Virus record (IMG/VR): IMGVR_UViG_3300025711_000239
Span: 1-64,000 of that record
Source of the DNA: a virus
Length of the DNA stretch: 64,000 nt
Reading direction: 5' to 3' (one strand)
The first letter of the stretch is position 1, and each line of letters begins with the position of its first letter. The position numbers were made by a program, and so were the translations under genes. Below are positions 24,994-33,495 of this stretch, piece after piece. Below the pieces are notes generated by a model, which was not told the DNA's origin, ran no database searches, and worked only from the letters and a program-made list of their open reading frames with translations.

Positions 24994-27215
24994 GCGGCCA
25001 CCCCGTTACGCTGCACGGCCACCAGCAGATTGCTAAGGTGCTGCACAGCGTAATTGACCAGCGATTCGTTTTCATCGAATAAACCCGCGGCCGTCAGTGC
25101 GGCAATAGCCTCACGGACCTGGTTGCGGCCAGCACGGATCACGTCCATATCGTCGGTATCGAGCGAGGTCAGCCCCTGAAGGTAATCAATCGCCTTCTGT
25201 GCTTCCGTGTCTGCTTCCGGCACTGGCTCCGGCTGCGGTTCTGATTGTGGCTCTGGCTGCGGGGCTGGCTCTGGCTCAGAGGTGCTTAGTTCCTCCACCA
25301 GCGGAATACGCTTGCCGGTGATCATCGCGGCTTCTACAGCCTTCAGATACTCAGGGATTTGATTAGCTTCCACATAGTCCGCCGCCTGCTTCATCTGCTC
25401 ACTGCCATAACCCAGCGCTTCGGCCCAGGCATTTACTAGGTCAGACGCCCAGCCTACGAGATCGCCCAGGCGTTTCGCCGCCATCCAGAACGGGTCTGTA
25501 TTTTCACGATCGTCAGTCACGTCAGTCACGTCAGTCACGTCAGTCTCTTCCTGCTTTGGTTCACCTGCTGCCAGGGTCTGCAATCTGGCGTTAATGGCCT
25601 GATTGAAATAGACCAGGTCTTCACCTTCGGGATAGGCCACGCCAGTCAGGTTTTTACGGGCAACCATGCGCACCTGTTTTGCGTAAGTGTCCGGGTCTTC
25701 TGTGGACATTTCCAGATACTGCGCGGCGTAATCGCTCATCTTGTCGGCCACGGTTACGACCAGCGCATCGAGATCTGCATGCGTCGGGATTAGCTTCAGC
25801 TCAAAGTCAGCAATCTCTTTGTCAGTAAGCGGACGGTCGTAGGAAATGATGCCGTTACGCGCAACGCCGCTATATGGCTGGCCTTCTGCTGGCTGGTCGG
25901 CAACGGAGGCATATTCAGGCGGTACCGCGCCGATACCCACTGGCCGGTTTACCAGCGCATAACGCCAGACGGCTGCGGGTTTAACAGGATCGGGTTGTGG
26001 CTCTGGCTCTGGCTCTGGTTCTGGTTGCGGCGCCGGTTCAGGCTGTGGCGTCGGTTCAGGTTGCGGCTCCTGCGTCGATACTGGCTCAGCACTGACACGG
26101 TATTTATCCGCCGCGCCGGTGCGGTAGGCCTTCAGCAGTTTGGTAGCCGCTTTACCCATATCCGCGCCTTGGCTGGATTTGGACGGCATTTCAAACGTGG
26201 TCCCGTCCGCTTTGGTGATGATCACCTTGCCTTCAAGCTCGCCGTCCTGGTCATAGCTGTGATAGCGGACCGTCGCGGCGTTGCTCAGCGTCGCCTGTCC
26301 GTCTATGTTCAGGCGCGCTTTAACCTGGATAGTGCGATCGCTGAAAGTGTCCGTGCTTTCAGGCTCACTGGCTTTCGCCTGCTGCAGTGCCGCCAGCTGG
26401 CCGGTAAGGTCGGCATTAATCTGGCGCTGGGCTGCGACTTTGCCGCGCAGCATCTGCTCATTGTCCTGCTGCGTCTGCACGCGTGCGGTCTGTGTGTCCA
26501 CCACTTCCAGTAGTGCCGATTGCTGCTCTGCCAGCTTGTCAGTTTCCGCCTGGGTAGTTTCCACTTCGGCGCGCAGCTTAGCCTGGGCGTCCTTCTGCTT
26601 TGTGAATTTGCCACTGTTCTTCTCAATCAGGTTTGAAAGCGCCTGCGTGACCTGCTGCAGCGACACATCCCGTCCGCCAATCGGGGCCACGATGTGCGTC
26701 ACGTCGCGCTTGTTGATCAGGAACTGGAACGCCACCAGCGTATCCTGATTGCGGATCTTACCGTTGTCAGCAGTTGGAGAGTGGAACACCAGCGACACGC
26801 TTTGCCCGTCTGATAACGGGATTAGCGCACTCATAACCGGTATGCTGGCCACACGGCGCACTTTGCCAATCACCGCGCCGCCCACAGTTTTTTGCCCGGT
26901 AGTATCCGCGCCTGCATCGTCCGTACCGGCGCTGATATTGGTTCCATTCAGGCCACGGTTTAAGGCCTTCACGAAGGCGCGCATGGTCTGCGCCAGACGC
27001 ATGCGCTCGGTGCTGATCGCCTCAAACATCGCACCCGGCACCAGGCTTTCATTTCCCAGGTAGGTGTGATCGATATCGTCGATAGTGGCGCTTTCCAGCA
27101 TCATATCCGCGCTGCTGCCGGTCATCAGGCCGTCGTAAACCGCCTGCGCCAGCATTGCGCCCGGTGTGTGGCTTCGCAGGTCCAGCACCATGCGGTTGCT
27201 TAAAATCTCATTCAT
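24990..27215 (-). CDS. DarA-like antirestriction virion protein
   Basis: 741 residues. Residues 1-130 (RMVLDLRSHTPGAMLAQAVY, STERMRLAQTMRAFVKALN) resemble the DarA N-terminal domain of P1. A coiled coil spans about 200-285. A Pro-Glu/Gln linker covers about 383-411, and a second near 650-675. Four tandem Val-Thr-Asp repeats are encoded near 25516-25545. P1 DarA is a processed internal head protein needed for protection against type I restriction, so packaging with phage DNA is expected. It is coupled by ATGA to its neighbours on both sides. The linkers may vary in length between isolates. Confidence 0.65.
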   Translation of the reverse strand: MNEILSNRMVLDLRSHTPGAMLAQAVYDGLMTGSSADMMLESATIDDIDHTYLGNESLVPGAMFEAISTERMRLAQTMRAFVKALNRGLNGTNISAGTDDAGADTTGQKTVGGAVIGKVRRVASIPVMSALIPLSDGQSVSLVFHSPTADNGKIRNQDTLVAFQFLINKRDVTHIVAPIGGRDVSLQQVTQALSNLIEKNSGKFTKQKDAQAKLRAEVETTQAETDKLAEQQSALLEVVDTQTARVQTQQDNEQMLRGKVAAQRQINADLTGQLAALQQAKASEPESTDTFSDRTIQVKARLNIDGQATLSNAATVRYHSYDQDGELEGKVIITKADGTTFEMPSKSSQGADMGKAATKLLKAYRTGAADKYRVSAEPVSTQEPQPEPTPQPEPAPQPEPEPEPEPQPDPVKPAAVWRYALVNRPVGIGAVPPEYASVADQPAEGQPYSGVARNGIISYDRPLTDKEIADFELKLIPTHADLDALVVTVADKMSDYAAQYLEMSTEDPDTYAKQVRMVARKNLTGVAYPEGEDLVYFNQAINARLQTLAAGEPKQEETDVTDVTDVTDDRENTDPFWMAAKRLGDLVGWASDLVNAWAEALGYGSEQMKQAADYVEANQIPEYLKAVEAAMITGKRIPLVEELSTSEPEPAPQPEPQSEPQPEPVPEADTEAQKAIDYLQGLTSLDTDDMDVIRAGRNQVREAIAALTAAGLFDENESLVNYAVQHLSNLLVAVQRNGVAA

Positions 27216-27832
27216 TCTGCTGCCTCTTCCAGTTGGGCGATTTGCTCTTTCAGCTGGCGGGTGATCGCCTGCTCCTGATTAAGCTCGGTCTGTAAGCTGT
27301 CCGCGTTTTTCTGTGCCGCATCGGCATCCCGCGTCAGCTGCTCTGCCTTCGCCTGGGTTTCCGCGATCCCCGCTTTGTAGGCGTCACACTGCTGGCGCAC
27401 TTCGGCCAGCAGCTGCACCGATGATTTCACGCCGCGTTTTGGTTGCGGTGAGTCATCCTTGCTGGCGGCGGCGCGTGCCATCTTGCGTGCCAGCGCCTTC
27501 TGAAATGCCGTTGAGCCTTTCTTAAACAGCGCGGCCAGCTGGCGTCCGAGATCGGGGATCGTGGTGACGTGGGTAAACGGCACGTTTTTGCCGTTCAGCT
27601 TCAGACCGGAAATGTCGCCGCTGTCGTTGACCTGCACGGTCATGACCTGCCCATCCATACCGGTGAGACTGAAGGTTTTAGTGGGTACACCATCCTTTTT
27701 CCGGGCTGCGCCGGAGGCGGTGATTTTGGCCACCTCAAAGCCGCTGATGGCGATCGCCTTTTTCAGCTTAGCCAGCCCTTTTTCGTTGAGCTCGTCAAAG
27801 CTAAGCAGGACGTAGGTCTTAGGATTCGACAT
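27212..27832 (-). CDS. DarA-related (DarA_C-like) protein
   Basis: 206 residues from ATG 27832, which has AGGGGGAAT upstream; longer readings to 27940 run into the upstream gene. The N-terminal domain (NPKTYVLLSFDELNEKGLAK, KDGVPTKTFSLTG, VNDSGDISGLKLNGK) is the type annotated as 'defence against restriction DarA-related'. The C-terminus is coiled coil (QAKAEQLTRDADAAQKNADS). It overlaps both neighbours by a few bases in a lysis-antirestriction operon. Confidence 0.65.
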   Translation of the reverse strand: MSNPKTYVLLSFDELNEKGLAKLKKAIAISGFEVAKITASGAARKKDGVPTKTFSLTGMDGQVMTVQVNDSGDISGLKLNGKNVPFTHVTTIPDLGRQLAALFKKGSTAFQKALARKMARAAASKDDSPQPKRGVKSSVQLLAEVRQQCDAYKAGIAETQAKAEQLTRDADAAQKNADSLQTELNQEQAITRQLKEQIAQLEEAAE

Positions 27833-28274
27833 GGTATTCCCCCTGCTCTGACTTACTAAGCTGGTAAGTTCGGGTGACGGTATCCTGCAGCGGGAAAATA
27901 CGGTAAAGGGGATTAAGACGGCTGTTACCGTGAGTGACACGGACTGTCAGATACCATTCACCCGGCTCCAGATAACGCGTATCGATCAGTAGAAACTCTT
28001 CACTCACGCCTTTTGGCGAAAGGTCCAGCGTGCGCTGTTTGCCGGAGATAACCACTGTCGGATCGTTACTGTCGCGCAGCCAGTACTCAATTTTTGCCCC
28101 CGCCAGTTTGCCCGCGCAGGCAATGTTAAAGCGGACCGGGAATGCCAGGGCGTTGTCACGTACCACCGCTACACCGCAACTCAGTAATGCCACTTTTTTA
28201 CGGGCAATTGCGCAGCGATCAAATACCATCGCCGCCGCCATCGCTGTAATAAACAGATTCTGGTAATCAATCAT
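27819..28274 (-). CDS. LydB-like lysis-control protein (by position)
   Basis: 151 residues with a short hydrophobic N-terminus (LFITAMAAAMVF) and a beta-rich C-terminal part (IEYWLRDSNDPTVVISGKQR, GEWYLTVRV). It overlaps the holin-like gene by ATGA. P1 places lydB, a 147-residue antagonist of the LydA holin, in the same place. Sequence identity to LydB could not be verified, so the name rests on size and order. Confidence 0.5.
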   Translation of the reverse strand: MIDYQNLFITAMAAAMVFDRCAIARKKVALLSCGVAVVRDNALAFPVRFNIACAGKLAGAKIEYWLRDSNDPTVVISGKQRTLDLSPKGVSEEFLLIDTRYLEPGEWYLTVRVTHGNSRLNPLYRIFPLQDTVTRTYQLSKSEQGEYHVES

Positions 28275-28588
28275 TGGCCGGAGCCTCCTTTTGACCCAAA
28301 TACGCCGTTTATTGCCGCAATGAGTCGTTCTTTAAATACAGTTGAGAGTTCACGCCAGTTGTTGCTTGCAACTAACACGGCGAGGTAAATCACGATTTCG
28401 TCCAGTCCTTGCTGTCGCGCAAAAAAATAAGCCGTCAGTCCGGTAATCAGCGCCAGCACCAGCTCGGTGGTGAAATTGAATACGTTTGGTTTGATCCGGT
28501 ATTCGCGCACTCCCAGCAGGAATACGCCTGTGCCGCTTAGCAAAGACAGGAGAAGCGAAACCGCGAGCATTTTTTCTACGTCGGTCAC
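28271..28588 (-). CDS. LydA-like holin
   Basis: 105 residues with three hydrophobic segments (LAVSLLLSLLSGTGVFLLG, FTTELVLALITGLTAYFFA, IVIYLAVLVASN) and a short charged tail, as in class I-type holins including P1 LydA (109 residues). It would form membrane lesions that trigger lysis. It is the first gene after a terminator (28656-28682) and a promoter-like motif (28631-28650), so it heads the lysis/antirestriction operon. The endolysin itself is not in this window. Confidence 0.7.
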   Translation of the reverse strand: MTDVEKMLAVSLLLSLLSGTGVFLLGVREYRIKPNVFNFTTELVLALITGLTAYFFARQQGLDEIVIYLAVLVASNNWRELSTVFKERLIAAINGVFGSKGGSGQ

Positions 28589-28630
28589 ATACCCCCCTTA
28601 GCACCTGGTAATCAGGTGGCGTGAGAGTAC

Positions 28631-28650
28631 GGAGTCTGTAATTTAGAGAG
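28631..28650 (-). promoter_or_regulatory. Late-promoter-like motif before the holin
   Basis: The minus strand reads CTCTCTAAATTACAGACTCC. It resembles the motifs at 47600, 49793 and 60959, each placed before a minus-strand operon head. It lies 43 bases upstream of the holin start and right after a terminator. Confidence 0.45.
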
Positions 28651-28655
28651 GTAAC

Positions 28656-28682
28656 GAAAAACAGCGCCCGGAGGCGCTGTTT
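28656..28682 (-). terminator. Terminator after tail fibre assembly gene
   Basis: On the minus strand AACAGCGCC pairs with GGCGCTGTT and is followed by TTT. It closes the structural operon after the gene ending at 28713. Confidence 0.8.
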
Positions 28683-28712
28683 AGAGTGGGATACGGTTAT
28701 TTAGCCGCGTTT

Positions 28713-29252
28713 TTAATGGTCAGAGACGGGCGAAGGTACGGCTGGCCAGATGAGGGATTCAGTGGAGGACAGATCCATTGCCTTGAGCGCTTTTACATAG
28801 GCATTCCACTTCTTCAGAGAAGTACGGTCTTCATCACTGATTTCATCCAGTAACAGATCGTTTTGCCATTCATTCATAGTTTGCCGGGCCTCTGCGATTC
28901 GCTTATCACGCTCCGCCTCTGCCTGGTCTATCAATTCACGCGAACTATATACACGCGGAACAACAACCCCATCTACAAGTGACCATTTTCCTGACACATC
29001 AGCCTCTGCAGGTACATTTTCAGGGTTTAATTCAGTAACACTTAAATTAACCGGCCAAATCATAGATGCGTCTTTTTCGATGAAGCGAACAATGCCTTTA
29101 TCATCATAAGCAACTTTAATGGTTTCTTCGGAAAATTTATTGAGATGATAATACCAATCAAGACCATCTTCGGTGTGCAGGAAATAAGCACCTGGAACAA
29201 TCAGGTCACGATATTCATTCTCATATGATGTTAAATTTTTGAGAGTTAGCAT
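28713..29252 (-). CDS. Tail fibre assembly chaperone (Tfa/U type)
   Basis: 179 residues. The C-terminal part (ELIDQAEAERDKRIAEARQT, LLLDEISDEDRTSLKKWNAY, KALKAMD) is the caudoviral Tfa domain. It assists folding or trimerisation of the fibre encoded immediately upstream (2-base gap). Only one fibre/tfa set is present; P1's invertible duplicate set is not seen here. Confidence 0.88.
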   Translation of the reverse strand: MLTLKNLTSYENEYRDLIVPGAYFLHTEDGLDWYYHLNKFSEETIKVAYDDKGIVRFIEKDASMIWPVNLSVTELNPENVPAEADVSGKWSLVDGVVVPRVYSSRELIDQAEAERDKRIAEARQTMNEWQNDLLLDEISDEDRTSLKKWNAYVKALKAMDLSSTESLIWPAVPSPVSDH

Positions 29253-29253
29253 T

Positions 29254-32200
29254 TTATAGTTGTCCTATTGTGAACCAGTTACCAGCTACGGCTTTTTGAA
29301 TAGCGCGGTAAAAAATAGTGTCACCACCAGGTGACGAACCTTCGGTATACCATCCTGTAAATACGCACCCCCCAGGAGCCTTGAATGTCCCATTGAGTAT
29401 TCCTCCGCCCTCCCCAGCAAGACGTATATCCTGTACTGCATCACCTGAACCACGCTGAACAAAATTGCCTGAGACCCAGTTGCTCAAGTATCCGCCCCAG
29501 CACGCGCCATAAACATTGCCGTCACCTTGAACAAATGAGCTCCCATTACCGGTGTATACACGATCTCCGCTTACAATATTGCCACCAACATTGAGTTGCT
29601 GATTGAAGTAGCAATTGCCACCGATAGCAACGTCGTGACCCATATCGACCCTGCCGGTTCTAGCGTTAAAATAAAGAGGCCTGAGATTATTCCATGTCCC
29701 CATCGGATCATTTTGGTTCGTTGCCATGAAATAGAAGTTGGTACCATCGAAACGCTGAAAAACACCAAATCCTCCGCTAATGATTCGATAAGTATCCGGA
29801 GTGCCCGAGGCTATCGGCTTATCAAAATAAACGCGTAAACCCGGACCATCCAAACTTAAATAGCGACCATTATTGGAATAAAAGTCAAGCACTCCATCAG
29901 ACGGGCAAATTAAACCTGTATCGGAATCACCAATGTTAATTGATGCTGCAGAACCTGCAAAAGAACTTGTTCCGAAACTACCAATGCTTATATGGGTTGA
30001 TGCATAAAATGGCCCCGTAACATAAGCGCCATCGCTAAAATGAGCATCTTTATCGACATACAGAGAACTTTTTAAATTTGCCACGCCCAGCAAATTAATG
30101 TTGGCAGCGTCGATATTTAAGGCTGCCTGACCATTAGTTTTGGCGGTAGTCGCATCAACGATTATGCGAGCGTCGTAATCGTTTGTAGCAGTAGTCGATG
30201 AGTTGAAGTCGATATATGGTCTTGATGCCATAATACTCAACGAGGATTTTAAGTAGGCATCACCATATACAGTCAGCGGACCTTTAACATCAGCTCCCCC
30301 ATTGACTGATAAAGCCACTGAACTGGCAGGAATGTTTGTATCCATTCCACCAATTAACGTCTGGCCACGCAGGTAGTTTGGCGCTGTGCCCTGCATAAAC
30401 AGGTTCCAGCGGCTCACCCCGTCTCGCGCCGACTGACGCCCTTCAAAGGCATAGGCTGTAGCAATACTGGTACTGGCTTTATCGTAAGAGCGGAACGACG
30501 TCATGAGTGTTACCGACGCGTTGGCGTTCACAACACTACTGTTACCCCAAAATTCTACCCAGTCAGGCGTAGTTTGAACGGTGATGCCATCACCTACTGA
30601 CATTTCAACGCCGAAACCAACCCCGCGTGTCGTGGCATCTGCACCAATATTTGCGTAAGCCATCGCAGCAATTTGCGACGCCCCGGACAAATTGCCTTTA
30701 CCGGGTGAGTTATTTCCCAGTGTCAGCATACGGGCTGGGTTGTTATTGCCGTTTCCTAATGAGAGCAGCCCTTTATCACTGAACTGGGCCACGTCCTGTT
30801 TCCACGTTACACCATTATCCCGGCCATCCACGTCAAGACGCAGACTGCTGCCGTTACCTCTCCAGCGGAAGCCCGTTGAATCAGCATCACGGTCTATGAA
30901 GGTGACAGTAGGCGCAAAGCTGTTAACCGTAATACCCTGAGTGCCATCATTGCTGCTGCCCGTGACCACCAGCGCGGCAGCAGTCAGATCACCGACTGCA
31001 GTTGCACCCTTCGCCAGCACGTTTAATGGACCGGTAACGTCCGCACCGCCGCTAACCGCAAGGTTGCCGCCGACAATGGCGTTATTGCGGAGCTTCATTG
31101 TCGAAACGTTGGTCTCACCCGTGCCATCACCAGACAGCGTGAACCACGTATTCGGAATCGAGTTACCCCATGTAATGGTATCGGTATTGTCCGTAGACTG
31201 GCCCATATACCAGTGCAGAGAGTTATCCGCCTTTCGCCCGCGCAGATAATAGGCTTTGTCTTTGGTTTTAGCCTTTAGCTGCAGCGCAACCGAGTCTGCG
31301 GTAAAAAGTCCCGCGCCGTCAGACGTCAGGCCACCGCCACCTGTAATAGCCAGCCCGCCAGCACCCTGCAGCGTTGCTAAGCCGTCTCCACTGTTGAGGG
31401 CAAGGCGAGCCGCAATCACACCTGTTGATGTACGCGCATCAATCGTAATTTTACCGCCGCCGTGCGTCATGTTCGTGGTGGTTATGCCACCGAGAATTCT
31501 GCCACTCCAGGCATCACCGCTCACTGCTGCCACACGGCCAACAATCTGCATGATGTCTGTTTCGTATGCCGGAGGTTTGTCATCCAGCTGATCGGTCCGC
31601 AAAAAAGTCATCGACGGTACAGACGGCTCAGAGCGGATCACACCAATACGATATCCAGCGCTGATTTGAGAACCGACGTCCAGATTTTTTGAGACCGTCA
31701 GCTTTGGCGTGTTGATATTGGTCAGCTTACTTGTGCTGGTAATATCGTCGTTATCGCCTGCCTTTGCCGCGCCCAGCTTAATCAGGTCCGCCAGCGTCAT
31801 GCTGGCGCTGTCCATCACCTTCCGCCAGCCGTTTTTATCCGCGCCGTCTGATAGCCCGGACCACGCCCAATCGCCTGAAACTTTACCGGCTAAACGCAGA
31901 TACATCACGCCACCCTGCGCCACCAGCAGCTGAAGAAGTGCAGCGTCGGCATCATATTTCCGGCGCATGTTGAATAGCTGGCCACGCAGTGTTTGCGTGG
32001 TTTTGCCAAGATCAATCGGGCCATCATTGAAAGTACCGCTCAGTGTCCAGAAGGCATTCTGCTCAGTCACAGACACGTCAGCCAGTGAGGTAATTTTGCT
32101 ATCCAGGACCAGCGACGGCGCGCCAACACCAAACGCGCCCACGGCCATTAGCGCCCCCGGCGTCATATCCATAGGGTTAGTCTGCTGGTCTGCTGTTGCG

Positions 32201-32991
32201 GCAGTACCGAGGCCGAGGTGGTCACGGGCCTCCGCCACATCCGGCACATCCGCCAGATTTTTACTGGCTACCAGCTGCTTCTCATTGACCAGCTGATCCA
32301 GCTCGATGTTTTTACGGAACATCGCTTTGTCGTGAATATCCGAGCCGTTGTTAGCGATAACCATGTTGTTATCGATCAGCTCTTTAAGGATTTTTAGCCC
32401 CTTCAGGTTGGCCGCAATCAGCTCGTCGTCACTGGTGTAGATGGAATCCAGCGTGATCCCTACCTGCCGGTTAATACGGTAGTTGGTGACGATCATCGCC
32501 TGCGTAACCTGCGTGGTGCCGGTTGGCACAAGCACGCGGCAGAGCTCCAGCTGGTTCGGTTCCAGCGCTACAGAGATATCCTGCGCAAAGACGCGTGCGG
32601 CCTCAACTATGGAGGTGATATCTACCTGGTCAGTCTTAACACCCAGCTTGTAGTTTGCTTCCAGCACAATACGGGTAGTTTTGCCCGCCACGACCGGCAG
32701 TGTCAGATCGGCCAGGTGCTGCACGGTAATCTGGTGTGCGTTCACGTCGATTGAGGCCGCGCCCTGCCAACCTTCCGCCCCTTTTGAGGTAACAACAATA
32801 TTCAGCCCGGAACCAGCGACCGGCGAGAAGCCCAGGTAGAAGCCCGATCGCACAATGCCTTTCAGCTTTCGGTTTAATGCGGAACTGGTGTAAGTCTCCA
32901 GGTACTGCATATCCGCCGACAGCGGCGCGGTGCCATACGCCTTACCCGCCATAACGCCAATATCGGTAATTTCATTACTGCTCATGTGCAT
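29254..32991 (-). CDS. Tail fibre (P1 S-like)
   Basis: 1245-residue receptor-binding fibre. The conserved virion-attachment N-terminus (SSNEITDIGVMAGKAYGTAP, ITVQHLADLTLPVVAG) resembles P1/Mu-type fibres. The shaft has repeated segments of the form GGADVTGPLNV / GGADVKGPLTVYGDAYLKS, and a GWSDG-like WSGLSDGADKNGWRKV block occurs near residue 380. The C-terminus ending FYRAIQKAVAGNWFTIGQL is host-range determining. It overlaps the preceding gene (TAATG) and is followed by its chaperone. Confidence 0.88.
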   Translation of the reverse strand: MHMSSNEITDIGVMAGKAYGTAPLSADMQYLETYTSSALNRKLKGIVRSGFYLGFSPVAGSGLNIVVTSKGAEGWQGAASIDVNAHQITVQHLADLTLPVVAGKTTRIVLEANYKLGVKTDQVDITSIVEAARVFAQDISVALEPNQLELCRVLVPTGTTQVTQAMIVTNYRINRQVGITLDSIYTSDDELIAANLKGLKILKELIDNNMVIANNGSDIHDKAMFRKNIELDQLVNEKQLVASKNLADVPDVAEARDHLGLGTAATADQQTNPMDMTPGALMAVGAFGVGAPSLVLDSKITSLADVSVTEQNAFWTLSGTFNDGPIDLGKTTQTLRGQLFNMRRKYDADAALLQLLVAQGGVMYLRLAGKVSGDWAWSGLSDGADKNGWRKVMDSASMTLADLIKLGAAKAGDNDDITSTSKLTNINTPKLTVSKNLDVGSQISAGYRIGVIRSEPSVPSMTFLRTDQLDDKPPAYETDIMQIVGRVAAVSGDAWSGRILGGITTTNMTHGGGKITIDARTSTGVIAARLALNSGDGLATLQGAGGLAITGGGGLTSDGAGLFTADSVALQLKAKTKDKAYYLRGRKADNSLHWYMGQSTDNTDTITWGNSIPNTWFTLSGDGTGETNVSTMKLRNNAIVGGNLAVSGGADVTGPLNVLAKGATAVGDLTAAALVVTGSSNDGTQGITVNSFAPTVTFIDRDADSTGFRWRGNGSSLRLDVDGRDNGVTWKQDVAQFSDKGLLSLGNGNNNPARMLTLGNNSPGKGNLSGASQIAAMAYANIGADATTRGVGFGVEMSVGDGITVQTTPDWVEFWGNSSVVNANASVTLMTSFRSYDKASTSIATAYAFEGRQSARDGVSRWNLFMQGTAPNYLRGQTLIGGMDTNIPASSVALSVNGGADVKGPLTVYGDAYLKSSLSIMASRPYIDFNSSTTATNDYDARIIVDATTAKTNGQAALNIDAANINLLGVANLKSSLYVDKDAHFSDGAYVTGPFYASTHISIGSFGTSSFAGSAASINIGDSDTGLICPSDGVLDFYSNNGRYLSLDGPGLRVYFDKPIASGTPDTYRIISGGFGVFQRFDGTNFYFMATNQNDPMGTWNNLRPLYFNARTGRVDMGHDVAIGGNCYFNQQLNVGGNIVSGDRVYTGNGSSFVQGDGNVYGACWGGYLSNWVSGNFVQRGSGDAVQDIRLAGEGGGILNGTFKAPGGCVFTGWYTEGSSPGGDTIFYRAIQKAVAGNWFTIGQL

Positions 32992-33434
32992 TACGCCGTT
33001 TTCTGTTCAATGGTGACGATAAGGCGGTAGGCCTTACCACGGAATACGGAGTCCTGCTGCAGACACAGCACGGCAAACGCGTTACCGTCGCCATCCACCA
33101 GCGTCAGCGTGTTGAGGTCATAGGCTTTGCCTTCCGGCAATAAGGCATCATCCAGCTGGATAGTGATCGAGATATCCGCGCCGGTACTTGTGAGCACCAA
33201 AGGTGTTTCAGTGAACTTGCCTTCAAGATTGGCATTGCTGAACGTTGAGGGAATGTCCGCGATATTCCAGCCGCCAGCGGCGTTACTGGTGACGAGCGCT
33301 GACTTGCCCCAGTAGGCTTTGACCATCTGGAAGCGGCTACCCTGCCCGATGGAGGATTCAGCGCGACGGATGTAGTAGTAATCAAGCAGCTTCGCTTTAA
33401 ATAGCTTGCTGCTGACAGAGATAGTATCAGCCAT
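32991..33434 (-). CDS. Fibre-proximal structural protein (gpR/connector-like)
   Basis: 147 residues, beta-rich, starting MADTISVSSKLFKAKLLD, the opening seen in tail-collar or fibre-connector proteins of P2/P1-type phages. It is translationally overlapped with the large fibre gene (TAATG), which supports a role in attaching the fibre to the baseplate, like P1 R. It begins directly behind a hairpin whose stem includes its ribosome-binding site. Confidence 0.65.
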   Translation of the reverse strand: MADTISVSSKLFKAKLLDYYYIRRAESSIGQGSRFQMVKAYWGKSALVTSNAAGGWNIADIPSTFSNANLEGKFTETPLVLTSTGADISITIQLDDALLPEGKAYDLNTLTLVDGDGNAFAVLCLQQDSVFRGKAYRLIVTIEQKTA

Positions 33435-33460
33435 AAAAAAGCCTCTCAGAGTTAAGAGGC
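33435..33460 (-). terminator. Terminator-like hairpin overlapping a ribosome-binding site
   Basis: On the minus strand GCCTCT pairs with AGAGGC, followed by six T and then the ATG at 33434. AGAGG in the stem is also the only plausible Shine-Dalgarno for that gene. It may attenuate or gate fibre expression. Confidence 0.6.
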
Positions 33461-33495
33461 CAGAGGGTAAAGAGTTCGTAAAATCCGATGGTCAA

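Noticed and set aside
28713-32991. Looked for an invertible tail-fibre segment with a Cin-type invertase, as in P1.
   Set aside because: Only one fibre and one assembly gene are present, with no inverted duplicate of fibre ends and no serine recombinase gene in the window.
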